Of a stretch of DNA of 64,000 bases, positions 54,828 through 63,220 are shown piece by piece. The stretch is taken from NCBI GenBank assembly GCA_022486585.1, contig JAKVKI010000003.1, positions 1-64,000 of the forward strand. Reading direction: 5' to 3'. The stretch's first letter is position 1; the number at the start of each line of letters is the position of its first letter. The translations under genes and the position numbers were made by a program. Under the pieces are notes generated by a model. That model was given only the letters and a program-made list of their open reading frames with translations. It did no database searches and was not told the DNA's origin. This DNA comes from Megasphaera sp. (lineage in GTDB: Bacteria > Bacillota > Negativicutes > Veillonellales > Megasphaeraceae).

Positions 54828-55529
54828 GTGAAATTAACGGCTCGATTAGGTGCTGCGGCAGCCCTTGTGCCAGGCAGTACATCTATAGCAGATATTGGGA
54901 CGGATCATGGGTATATTCCAGTCTATTTATGCAGTGAAGGTATATGTTCTCATGCTATTGCTGCAGATATCGTGCCAGGACCGTTGCAGGCAGCAATCTG
55001 CCATGTTCGCGATGCTGGTCTTGCACAGCGTATCGATTGCCGCCTTGGCGACGGACTTACGTGCGTAGCACCGCATGAAGTGGATGGTGCCGTCTTTTGT
55101 GGCATGGGCGGGTCCCTTATGATCAAGATATTACAAGCTTCACCAGCAGTATGGGTATCGCTGCATTTTCTGGTATTGCAGCCACAAAGCGATTCAGGGG
55201 CATTACGGCGCTTCCTTTATGAGTCAGCTTGGCATATTGATGAAGAAACACTGCTTACCGAAGACGGACGCCTGTATGAAATACTGCGTGCTGTGCCAGG
55301 TAAAAGGCAGCTCTTGCCAGATTGGCTGTATGAACTGGGACCGGTCAACTGGCAGCGCCGTGATTCCCTGTTGCAGCGCCGCATTGATTTGTTGATTGGC
55401 CAAAAAAAACATATTGTCCAAGGTATGGCTAAGAGCCGTACAGATACGTCGCAGGCTATACATATATTGGAAAAAGAAATTAGCAGATTGGAGGATATAT
55501 TATGTCAGTTACAGTTGGAGAAATCGTAA
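54828..55529 (+). CDS. trmK: TrmK, tRNA (adenine22-N1)-methyltransferase
   Basis: A 233-residue methyltransferase that makes m1A22 in tRNA. KLTARL at the start, the SAM motif IADIGTDHGYIPVYL (about 22-36), and the catalytic-region GMGGSLMIKIL (about 91-101) with LQPQSDSGALRRFL (about 116) are family hallmarks; a C-terminal coiled coil follows (about 180-230). The GTG start at 54828 has AAGGAGG about 7 bases upstream. An extended -10 TGGTATACT at 54793-54801 may be its promoter. The Nif3-like gene overlaps its end by 28 bp, as usual in Firmicutes. Confidence 0.93.
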   Translation: MKLTARLGAAAALVPGSTSIADIGTDHGYIPVYLCSEGICSHAIAADIVPGPLQAAICHVRDAGLAQRIDCRLGDGLTCVAPHEVDGAVFCGMGGSLMIKILQASPAVWVSLHFLVLQPQSDSGALRRFLYESAWHIDEETLLTEDGRLYEILRAVPGKRQLLPDWLYELGPVNWQRRDSLLQRRIDLLIGQKKHIVQGMAKSRTDTSQAIHILEKEISRLEDILCQLQLEKS

Positions 55530-56332
55530 CGATACTAAAAGATATAGCACCGTTACAACTGAAAGAATCATGGGATAATCCAGGACTTCTTGTAGGAAAT
55601 CCTGATGAACCGGTCACGAAGATCATGGTAACATTGGATGTGATGATGGATAGTGTCGACTATGCCGTTGCCCATGGCGTTGACCTTATCGTAAGTCATC
55701 ATCCGGTTATTTTCAACGGGCTGAAATCCATTCGTACCGATACATATGATGGGGCAATGTTCCAGAAGTTGCTGAGCCATCATATTGCTGTATTCAGTGC
55801 CCATACGAATTTGGATAGTGCCAATGGCGGGGTCAATGATGTGCTGGCACACCAGCTGGGGTTGACGGAGCTATCAGGGCTGGTGCCTGTAGAAGCCTAT
55901 CCGTCCTATGCTATGGGCCGTGTTGGCTCATGGCCAGTACCAGAACGAGCTGGTCAAGTGCTGCAGAAGATCAAAGAATTGCTCCATGTGCCGGTGCTGC
56001 CGTATGCCGGTGATCTCGATACGATGGTTACGAAGGTTGCTGTGCTGGGGGGAGCTGGCGCGTCTTTTATGGATATAGTCAAAGCTTCAGGAGCACAGCT
56101 CTATGTAACAGGCGATGTCAAATACCATGATGCACAGCAGGCCGTGAAATTGGGACTGGTCGTTGCCGACGGCGGTCATTTTGGGACAGAAATCCCTGTC
56201 GTTGCGGATCTGCAGGCTCGTCTTTCTCATACGAGCGAAGCAAAAGGCTGGGATATTCCCGTTATTACGGATCCTACTAGTCGGAATATGTTGGATTATT
56301 TCATAAATGAACCAGAAAGGGAGCAAAAATGA
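55502..56332 (+). CDS. Nif3-like dinuclear metal centre protein
   Basis: A 276-residue protein of the NIF3/YqfO family. DIAPLQLKESWDNPGLLVG (about residues 14-32), VSHHPVIFNGLK (about 64-75), SAHTNLDSANGGVND (about 100-114) and the late DGGHFGTE (about 222) contribute the dimetal ligands. It lacks the PII-like insert of longer forms. Biochemical function is unsettled despite older GTP cyclohydrolase labels. The pairing with trmK is strongly conserved. ATG 55502 has GGAGG 6 bases upstream. thiE overlaps its stop (ATGA). Confidence 0.92.
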   Translation: MSVTVGEIVTILKDIAPLQLKESWDNPGLLVGNPDEPVTKIMVTLDVMMDSVDYAVAHGVDLIVSHHPVIFNGLKSIRTDTYDGAMFQKLLSHHIAVFSAHTNLDSANGGVNDVLAHQLGLTELSGLVPVEAYPSYAMGRVGSWPVPERAGQVLQKIKELLHVPVLPYAGDLDTMVTKVAVLGGAGASFMDIVKASGAQLYVTGDVKYHDAQQAVKLGLVVADGGHFGTEIPVVADLQARLSHTSEAKGWDIPVITDPTSRNMLDYFINEPEREQK

Positions 56333-56979
56333 TGAAAAAAGAAGAACATGTACAACGGTTGTTAGCGGATCCAGTATACGCTATCATGGGCAACGAAGAA
56401 TTGTGCTTAGGACGCAAAAATATCGATGTTGCAAAAGGCTTGATCGATGCTGGCGTAAAAATCATCCAATATCGGGAAAAACACAAGACATGGCGCGAAA
56501 AGTATACAGAAGCTTCAGCAATCGCGGCGCTGTGCCATGAAAAAAATGTGACTTTTATTATGAATGATTCGACTGATTTAGCGGTTGCCTGTGGTGCTGA
56601 CGGTATTCATGTCGGTCAGGATGACGCACCGGCCCAGGTCGTACGCCGCTTAGCTGGTCCTGATGTATTCATTGGCGTATCAGTCAATACTATCGAAGAA
56701 ATGAAGCAAGCTGTTCGTGATGGTGCTGACTATGTCGGTTTGGGACCGATGTTCCCGACACAGTCGAAAAAAGATGCTGATGAAGTTGTTACGCCTCAAG
56801 TCGTGGATTTTGCCTTACATCAGTATACCTTGCCTGTCGTTACCATTGGCGGTATCAGTGCGTCGAATATTCGTGGCCTTTACGATCAGGGCTTCCGTTC
56901 TTTTGCTATGATCAGTGCTATCGTATCACAGCAGGATATGACTGAAGCAGTAGCATCTTTGCGGGCTCTCTTAAGATAA
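56329..56979 (+). CDS. thiE: ThiE, thiamine phosphate synthase
   Basis: A 216-residue TIM-barrel enzyme joining the pyrimidine and thiazole halves of thiamine. IQYREK (about residues 46-51), FIMNDSTDLAVACGADGIHVGQDD (about 76-99, with the Asp ligands), YVGLGPMFPTQSK (about 133-145) and VTIGGIS (about 170) are typical of ThiE rather than the inactive TenI. An N-terminal extension of about 15 residues is present. No TPP riboswitch or other thi gene is nearby. GGGAG lies 9 bases before ATG 56329 (9 before 56332). Confidence 0.9.
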   Translation: MMKKEEHVQRLLADPVYAIMGNEELCLGRKNIDVAKGLIDAGVKIIQYREKHKTWREKYTEASAIAALCHEKNVTFIMNDSTDLAVACGADGIHVGQDDAPAQVVRRLAGPDVFIGVSVNTIEEMKQAVRDGADYVGLGPMFPTQSKKDADEVVTPQVVDFALHQYTLPVVTIGGISASNIRGLYDQGFRSFAMISAIVSQQDMTEAVASLRALLR

Positions 56980-57009
56980 ATAGCAGTATCCCCTCTGAAA
57001 AAATAAAAG

Positions 57010-57038
57010 TTGCTAAATAAATACGAATATGGTATACT
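57010..57038 (+). promoter_or_regulatory. Promoter of the symporter gene
   Basis: TTGCTA (57010-57015), a 17-bp spacer and TATACT (57033-57038). A short hairpin AAGGGCC/GGCTCTT lies in the leader at about 57046-57064. Confidence 0.7.
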
Positions 57039-57108
57039 TTTTCGCAAGGGCCAAAACCGGCTCTTACACAGGGTATTATTCGTATATTTTATTAGGAGGG
57101 GATTCTTC

Positions 57109-58425
57109 ATGTCTAAGGGACAGAATTCCAGCAATGTAGACCACAAGGCACAAGAACTGATTCGGGCCAGCCGCAATCAGGGCAAGGGCCGGCAATTCCT
57201 GGTATGGTTTGCAGCGCTTATCTTGGGCGGCATCTTAGGATGGCTCGGCATTGAACCGCTCAATGAATTGTTTAATTTCATTGCCACTGTTTTTACACGG
57301 CTGTTCCAATTCATCGCTGTACCGACGATTGCCTTGGCGGTTATTACGACGCTGTCAGCGCTCGGTGCGAAGAAAGAAACAAAACGTATTTTTGCGCACG
57401 CCGTGACGTATACGTTGCTGACGACTATTTCTGCAGCAGCGATCGGACTTATCCTTTATTTATGGATCGCGCCGGGCAACCTGCCGGCTGATGTCATCGG
57501 TGCTGGCGCTGGCAATGTACCGCAGAAATTAGGGAACTTATCGTATTATGATCATTTCCTGTCAGTTATTCCCAATAATATACTGAAACCGTTCCTCGAT
57601 GGCAATGTGTTGTCAGTGATGCTCATCGCTGCTTCTGTAGGCTTAGCATTGGCTTTTATGCCTAAATCAGAAAATCGGGATGTCCTATTGAAAGGGCTCT
57701 ATGGATTACAGGAATTGTTGTTTACTCTTATCCGGGCGTTACTGTGGATATTGCCTGTAGGGATCCTGGCTTTTGCCGGACAGTTATCTGCACAAATCGA
57801 AGCTGGCGTCATCGTCGGTGCGCTTGGCAAGTATACACTGGTCGTCTTAGGGGGCAACTGCATTCAGTTCTTCATCGTCTTGCCACTGTTCATGCTGGCT
57901 CGCGGGCTGAATCCGTTGTATGTTTTTCGTAAAATGGCACCGGCTATAGCAGTAGCACTTTTTACTAAAAGCTCTGCTGGTACCTTGCCAGTTACGCTGG
58001 CATCGGCCGAAGAAAATCTGAAAGTCAATCCGGCCGTATCTCGTTTTGTCCTGCCTATCTGCACGACCATCAATATGAACGGCTGTGCTGCATTTATCTT
58101 AGTGACCTCCCTTTTTGTCATGCAGAATGCTGGCATGGACTTATCGATGGGGACCATGATCGCGTGGCTGTTCATCGCTGTTTTGGCAGCTGTCGGCAAC
58201 GCAGGCGTTCCGATGGGCTGCTATTTCCTGACGCTGTCACTGATGTCGTCTATTGGGGCACCTATTGGGCTTATGGGAATAATTTTGCCGATATATACCA
58301 TTATCGATATGATTGAAACGGCTGAAAATGTTTGGTCTGATTCGGCTGTGTGTGCCATGACGGACCATGATTTAAAAGGTACCTTGCCTGATGAAAAAGG
58401 GAGTACCGATGTAACAACAGCATAA
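57109..58425 (+). CDS. Dicarboxylate/amino acid:cation symporter (DAACS)
   Basis: A 438-residue carrier of the SdcS/GltP-like DAACS family. About eight transmembrane segments and two re-entrant loops are expected: the serine-rich loop FTKSSAGTLPVT (about 285-296), the NMNG motif in TINMNGCAAF (about 321-330) that binds sodium, and AVGNAGVPMG (about 364). The substrate may be glutamate, aspartate or serine/threonine. The start at 57109 has AGGAGGGG 7 bases upstream; the frame extends upstream through the promoter and is rejected there. It has its own promoter. Confidence 0.9.
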   Translation: MSKGQNSSNVDHKAQELIRASRNQGKGRQFLVWFAALILGGILGWLGIEPLNELFNFIATVFTRLFQFIAVPTIALAVITTLSALGAKKETKRIFAHAVTYTLLTTISAAAIGLILYLWIAPGNLPADVIGAGAGNVPQKLGNLSYYDHFLSVIPNNILKPFLDGNVLSVMLIAASVGLALAFMPKSENRDVLLKGLYGLQELLFTLIRALLWILPVGILAFAGQLSAQIEAGVIVGALGKYTLVVLGGNCIQFFIVLPLFMLARGLNPLYVFRKMAPAIAVALFTKSSAGTLPVTLASAEENLKVNPAVSRFVLPICTTINMNGCAAFILVTSLFVMQNAGMDLSMGTMIAWLFIAVLAAVGNAGVPMGCYFLTLSLMSSIGAPIGLMGIILPIYTIIDMIETAENVWSDSAVCAMTDHDLKGTLPDEKGSTDVTTA

Positions 58426-58568
58426 TTATTGATACGACGGGACTATTGCATGAAATCTTCTTATTTTATGTGGTAGTCCTTTTGTGTACCCTTTTTTACG
58501 ATATAGTTTCTATAAGGCATTTTCACAGCCCGTATGGTACGGATATACTTGCTTTTTTAACAATCTCC

Positions 58569-58597
58569 TTGCAAAAAGTCAAAAAGACTAATATAAT
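58569..58597 (+). promoter_or_regulatory. ctsR operon promoter with CtsR-like operator
   Basis: TTGCAA (58569-58574), a 17-bp spacer and TATAAT (58592-58597). The spacer holds AGTCAAA-A-AGACTAA (58577-58591), the same one-base-spaced heptad pair seen at clpB. Downstream, GTCAAAAGG and TTTTTGAC (58613-58635) form a further inverted pair of half-sites. Autoregulation by CtsR is inferred. Confidence 0.72.
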
Positions 58598-58694
58598 AAA
58601 GATAAAACTAAAGTCAAAAGGTGTATTTTTGACCTTGTTTATACGATACAGGTACGTGTAAGCATAGACGCTGCCTTTGGCAGCAGGTGATATC

Positions 58695-59153
58695 ATGAGT
58701 GTATTAGCCGATAAAATCGAACAATTCATATTACATAAGTTATTAGAAGAAGAGGAAGAAAACATCATTTTGCGGCGTAATGAACTTGCCGATGAATTAG
58801 ACTGCGCGCCAAGTCAAATCAGTTATGTGTTGAGTACGCGGTTCTCTAATGATAAAGGATACCTCGTCGAATCGCGGCGTGGTTCAGGCGGATTTGTTCG
58901 CATCATAAGACTGACACCGAAAAAACAGGACCGCACACCGGTCTTGTTGCAGGAACGGCTGCCGGCAGTCAGCATTACGATGGAGGACTTAGACGGATTA
59001 CTGTACCGTCTTATTAAGAACCACAGACTTACGAACAATGAAGCTATTTTGATGCATTATACATTCGATGCATTGTATAAAGAAGTAGATTCTGAAGCGA
59101 AGCGCTTAGCTGTTATCAGTCGCATTTTGAAGCATCTCAATCTGCGTGGCTAG
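58695..59153 (+). CDS. ctsR: CtsR, class III heat-shock repressor
   Basis: A 152-residue repressor. The winged helix-turn-helix is at about residues 1-70 (NELADELDCAPSQISYVLSTRF), with the wing SRRGSGGFVRIIRL at about 58-71; the dimerisation domain follows (about 85-150, NEAILMHYTF). In Bacillus the wing carries a run of four glycines that acts as thermosensor; here one is Ser. The start at 58695 has AGGTGA 6 bases upstream. It is first gene of a ctsR-mcsA-mcsB-clpC operon and probably represses its own promoter and clpB. Confidence 0.93.
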   Translation: MSVLADKIEQFILHKLLEEEEENIILRRNELADELDCAPSQISYVLSTRFSNDKGYLVESRRGSGGFVRIIRLTPKKQDRTPVLLQERLPAVSITMEDLDGLLYRLIKNHRLTNNEAILMHYTFDALYKEVDSEAKRLAVISRILKHLNLRG

Positions 59154-59173
59154 GCACAAGGAGAGTGATGACC

Positions 59174-59689
59174 ATGTTGTGTGATATTTGTAAGAAGCGG
59201 GAAGCCGTCGTTCACATTACACAAATTAAAGACGGGCGGCGCACAGAGATCCATCTTTGTGCTGCTTGTGCCAGAAAACAAAATCAGATTTCCGGCTATG
59301 ATGATTTCAACATCGTAGATAATGATTTCTTCCGTAAGATGGCTTATCCTGATTTTCAGGGCCAGTCTGAAGAAGAACCACGTTGCAATAGTTGTGGCAT
59401 GACGTATAGTGAATTCAACAGGACAGGAAAATTCGGTTGTCCTGATTGCTATGAAGCGTTTAAGGAAGAAATAACACCGCTCATGCGGCGTATTCATGGC
59501 CATAGCAAGCATGCAGGGAAGGTGCCTAACCGGGGCAGTGGTGTTTTCCGTACAGTGACGCAAATTAAGCGGCTGCGGCAACATTTACAGAAACTTGTCC
59601 GGGAAGAGCAGTATGAAGAAGCGGCGAAAGTCCGCGATGAAATACGGGCCCTGCAGGCGACGATGCCGTCAGCTGAAAAGGGGGAATAG
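59174..59689 (+). CDS. mcsA: McsA, zinc-finger partner of McsB
   Basis: A 171-residue protein. Two pairs of CxxC zinc motifs lie at CDICKK/CAAC (about residues 3-37) and CNSCG/CPDC (about 74-94), and a C-terminal UVR helix pair (LVREEQYEEAAKVRDEIRAL, about 142-161) matches those in ClpC and UvrB. In Bacillus McsA activates the arginine kinase McsB. AAGGAG (59158-59163) lies 10 bases before ATG 59174; ATG 59168 is an alternative. mcsB follows after 2 bp. Confidence 0.92.
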   Translation: MLCDICKKREAVVHITQIKDGRRTEIHLCAACARKQNQISGYDDFNIVDNDFFRKMAYPDFQGQSEEEPRCNSCGMTYSEFNRTGKFGCPDCYEAFKEEITPLMRRIHGHSKHAGKVPNRGSGVFRTVTQIKRLRQHLQKLVREEQYEEAAKVRDEIRALQATMPSAEKGE

Positions 59690-59691
59690 TC

Positions 59692-60753
59692 ATGGTGGAT
59701 ACGCTATTGACAACGCCACTGAGCCCTTGGCAGGATGGGTCTGGCAACATGGCAGATATCGTGCTTGACAGCCGTGTCCGGTTAGTACGGAATTTGAAGC
59801 AATATGTGTTTCCTTGCAAAGCTTCTGCAGCAGAGCTGGCAGCTGTTGCTGCAGAGGGTAAGAAGATGACAGGACAGCTCAACGCAATAGGGAAGGGCGT
59901 CTATGAATATACCGATTTGATGGAGCTTACGCCATTACAACGGGAATTGCTGGTTGTGAAACATTTTTCTTCGGCTGCCCATATCAGGGAACCGGCCAAC
60001 AGAGGAATCTTGCTTCGAAATGACGGAGCTGTATCGGTTATGGTCAATGAAGATGATCATTTCTGTATTCAAACGGCTGCTGCCGGCCTGGATCTGCAGA
60101 AGGTGTGGCAGGAAGCGGCCCAGGTGGATGATACCATGGAAAGTCATTTAAATTTTGCTTTCCGTGATGATTTTGGCTATCTGACAGCCAGTCCGTCAAT
60201 GACCGGCACCGGTTTGATCACCGGTGTTACGCTCCATTTGCCGGCATTGGTTTTGATGAAACGATTGAACCGTATTGTACAGGGAATCACGAAGTTTGGG
60301 TTTACTATTTGCGGGATGTATGGTGAACGGAACGAATGCATTGGCAATGTATTCCAAGTTACCAACCAAATCACATTAGGCGTATCAGAAGTCGATGTGT
60401 TAGACCAATTGGAAAAAATCGTTACGCAGATCGTTACAGAAGAACGGAATTGCCGCAGTGCGCTCCTGACGCATAGCCGGGATTCATTTACCGATAAATT
60501 TCTTCGTTCGTACGGCATTTTAGCGAATGCCTGGCTCATGGAGGAACGGGAAGCGATTTCGCTGTTGAGCGATTTGCGCATGGCAGCAGATATGAATATC
60601 GCACATGTACGGCCGTTGGCGTACGAAGCCTTGATGACGGCATCAGAAGCAGCCTTTCTCCAGGCGCGGGCCGGCAGGGAACTGAGTGACGACGAACGGC
60701 AGCATCAGCGGGCGCAGGTCTTGCAGGAAGTCCTTGCAGCATATGCGCGCTGA
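59692..60753 (+). CDS. mcsB: McsB-like protein, arginine kinase fold, divergent active site
   Basis: A 353-residue protein of the phosphagen-kinase/McsB family, length and domain order normal. Overall match is clear: [10 protein letters not shown] (about residue 27), VNEDDH (about 117), LHLPALVL (about 181), TNQITLG (about 224). Yet several residues the family uses for ATP and catalysis differ from the B. subtilis sequence as I recall it: HIRIQ reads HFCIQ, TSCPTNVGTGLRASV reads [15 protein letters not shown], and VVRGIYGEG reads TICGMYGER. The changes remove a catalytic-site Cys and three Arg. It may be a pseudokinase adaptor for ClpC. GGGGG lies about 8 bases upstream. Confidence 0.88.
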   Translation: MVDTLLTTPLSPWQDGSGNMADIVLDSRVRLVRNLKQYVFPCKASAAELAAVAAEGKKMTGQLNAIGKGVYEYTDLMELTPLQRELLVVKHFSSAAHIREPANRGILLRNDGAVSVMVNEDDHFCIQTAAAGLDLQKVWQEAAQVDDTMESHLNFAFRDDFGYLTASPSMTGTGLITGVTLHLPALVLMKRLNRIVQGITKFGFTICGMYGERNECIGNVFQVTNQITLGVSEVDVLDQLEKIVTQIVTEERNCRSALLTHSRDSFTDKFLRSYGILANAWLMEEREAISLLSDLRMAADMNIAHVRPLAYEALMTASEAAFLQARAGRELSDDERQHQRAQVLQEVLAAYAR

Positions 60754-60782
60754 TAGTACCATTTCGACAAGGAAGTGATAGA

Positions 60783-63212
60783 ATGTTTAACCGATTTACA
60801 AACGATGCTAAAAGCGTATTCCGGTATGCGCAGAAGGCAGCTCAACAGTTCCGTCATGATTATGTAGGCACGGAACATGTCTTACTGGCTCTCGTTTTAA
60901 ATACAAATGGCATAGCCGGCATGGTATTAGTCCAATTCGGCCTGACCAAGGAAAATATTACCAGGGCTATTGAAAATGCCGTTGGGCTGGGAGAACGGGA
61001 CAGTAAGCGTCTCCGCCTTACACCACGGACGAAACGGGTGCTGGAATTGGCTGCGGCAGAGGCCAGTACTCGCGGGCAGAATTACATTGGCACAGAACAT
61101 ATATTGGCAGGGATCCTCCAAGAAGGAACGGGGATGGCCATTCAAATCTTGCAGAGCATGGATATTGATCCGGTCACAGTTGCACAGAAACTGGCAGAAG
61201 TCATGAATGATCCTGAAGTGGATGACAGCGATGAAGCCGTGCCTTCCGATACGATTGATCTGTCTGCATTTGGTCGCAATATCAACGATATGGCTAAACA
61301 AGGGAACATCGATCCGGTTATTGGCAGAGATAGAGAAATCAGCCGGGTCATCCAAATTCTCAGTCGTCGTACGAAAAACAATCCTGTACTGATCGGTGCA
61401 CCTGGCGTTGGGAAAACAGCGATTGCTGAAGGACTGGCCCAACGCATCGTCGAAGGGAATGTGCCAGAATCTCTTCGGAATAAGCGGATTTTTTCTCTTG
61501 ATATGGCAAGCCTCGTCGCCGGTACTAAGTATCGCGGTGAATTTGAAGAACGGATCAAGAAAGTCATTGATGCTGTCGAAAAAGATGATACAGTAATCCT
61601 GTTCATTGATGAGCTGCATCAGCTCATTGGTGCCGGTGCTGTAGAAGGTTCCATGGATGCTGCTAATATCCTGAAACCGGCACTGGCTCGCGGTGAATTG
61701 CAATGTATCGGAGCGACGACACTGGATGAATACAAAAAGTATATAGAAAAAGACACGGCACTGGCACGACGTTTCCAACCTGTCCATGTCGGGGAACCGA
61801 CGGAAAAAGATGCCGTTGCTATTCTGTTTGGCTTGCGTGACCGCTACGAGGCTTTTCACAAAGCCCGTATTACAGACGACGCTATTTTAGCAGCAGTGAA
61901 ATTGTCGACGCGATATATTGCTGACCGCTGTTTGCCTGATAAGGCCATTGACGTCATGGATGAAGCAGCTGCCAAGGTGCGGATGGCTGTTACGTCGCCG
62001 TCCCAGGGCATTAAGGATAAAGAACAGGCCTTAGCTGATGTGAAAAAAGAAAAAGAAGCGGCGTTAGCCAGCGAGGAATTTGAAAAATGTGCTTCTCTTC
62101 GTGATGCTGGTAAACGATTGTCTGATGAAATAGAATCGTTGCAAAAACAGCAGAAACAAAATAATGATGAAAAACTGGTAGTAACAGCAGCAGATATTGC
62201 CGATGTCGTTTCTATGTGGACGGGCATACCGGTCCAACAATTAACGGAAACAGAATCGCAACGGCTGCTCCATCTGGAGGATGAACTGCATCGTCGTGTC
62301 ATCAGCCAGGATGATGCTGTTACTGCAGTGGCCAAGGCCGTTCGCCGCGCCCGGGCAGGATTAAAAGATGTGAACCGGCCCATTGGGTCGTTCCTGTTTT
62401 TAGGGCCCAGTGGTGTTGGCAAAACAGAGCTGGCACGTACCTTAGCACGGCAGCTCTTTGGCAGCCAGAATAATATGATACGCATAGATATGAGTGAATT
62501 CATGGAAAAATACAGTGTTTCCCGCCTCGTTGGGGCGCCTCCTGGCTATGTGGGGTATGAAGAAGGCGGTGAATTGACCGATGCTGTACGGGAAAAGCCA
62601 TACAGCGTCATCCTCTTTGATGAAGTAGAAAAAGCCAGCAGTGACTTCTTCAATTTACTTTTGCAGGTCCTTGATGAAGGCCGGCTGACCGATTCTAAAG
62701 GCAGGACTGTCGATTTCCGTAACACCGTTATTATCATGACGAGCAATCTGGGGGCCTCGCATTTAAAACCATCAGCACCAGTTATGGGATTTTCGGCAGG
62801 TGATCCTGCAAAAGCGGATCAGATGGCTGTCTTTACTGAAGCCAAGAAAGAGATCCTGGCTGATGTACGGCGCTTTTTCCGGCCGGAATTCCTGAATCGT
62901 ATTGATGAAATCATTGTTTTTAAACCGCTTGAACAAGCGGATCTGCGTCACATTGTATCCATCATGCTGGACGAATTGAATGGGCGTCTCGGTGAAAAGG
63001 GGATACATATGGATTGGACGACAGAAGCGGATGATATTTTAGTAAAAGAAGGAACTGATTTTGCCTATGGCGCCCGTCCTCTTAAACGGGCCATACAGAA
63101 ACTGGTCGAAGATCCTATTTCAGAAATGCTTTTAGGAGGTCGTCTGACCAAAGGCAAGACCGTTCATGTCCGAAGCGCTGATCATAAAGAACTCGTGTTT
63201 ACGACAGAATAG
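60783..63212 (+). CDS. clpC: ClpC, Hsp100 unfoldase of ClpCP protease
   Basis: An 809-residue AAA+ unfoldase. Two Clp_N repeats span about 1-145 ([26 protein letters not shown]), AAA-1 has GAPGVGKTA (about 210), the short middle domain carries a UVR motif ([15 protein letters not shown], about 435-449), and AAA-2 has GPSGVGKTE (about 544) with [25 protein letters not shown]. In Bacillus, ClpC with ClpP degrades proteins marked by McsB phosphoarginine. GGAAG lies about 9 bases upstream; the gene follows mcsB by 29 bp. Confidence 0.95.
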   Translation: MFNRFTNDAKSVFRYAQKAAQQFRHDYVGTEHVLLALVLNTNGIAGMVLVQFGLTKENITRAIENAVGLGERDSKRLRLTPRTKRVLELAAAEASTRGQNYIGTEHILAGILQEGTGMAIQILQSMDIDPVTVAQKLAEVMNDPEVDDSDEAVPSDTIDLSAFGRNINDMAKQGNIDPVIGRDREISRVIQILSRRTKNNPVLIGAPGVGKTAIAEGLAQRIVEGNVPESLRNKRIFSLDMASLVAGTKYRGEFEERIKKVIDAVEKDDTVILFIDELHQLIGAGAVEGSMDAANILKPALARGELQCIGATTLDEYKKYIEKDTALARRFQPVHVGEPTEKDAVAILFGLRDRYEAFHKARITDDAILAAVKLSTRYIADRCLPDKAIDVMDEAAAKVRMAVTSPSQGIKDKEQALADVKKEKEAALASEEFEKCASLRDAGKRLSDEIESLQKQQKQNNDEKLVVTAADIADVVSMWTGIPVQQLTETESQRLLHLEDELHRRVISQDDAVTAVAKAVRRARAGLKDVNRPIGSFLFLGPSGVGKTELARTLARQLFGSQNNMIRIDMSEFMEKYSVSRLVGAPPGYVGYEEGGELTDAVREKPYSVILFDEVEKASSDFFNLLLQVLDEGRLTDSKGRTVDFRNTVIIMTSNLGASHLKPSAPVMGFSAGDPAKADQMAVFTEAKKEILADVRRFFRPEFLNRIDEIIVFKPLEQADLRHIVSIMLDELNGRLGEKGIHMDWTTEADDILVKEGTDFAYGARPLKRAIQKLVEDPISEMLLGGRLTKGKTVHVRSADHKELVFTTE

Positions 63213-63220
63213 GAGAGGAA

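Noticed and set aside
58446-58661. Plus-strand frame of 71 codons before ctsR
   Set aside because: It runs straight through the ctsR promoter and operator and has no ribosome-binding site.
60927-61859. Antisense frame of about 310 codons under clpC
   Set aside because: Overlaps the Clp_N and AAA-1 coding region completely, lacks a start signal, and has no recognisable motif.
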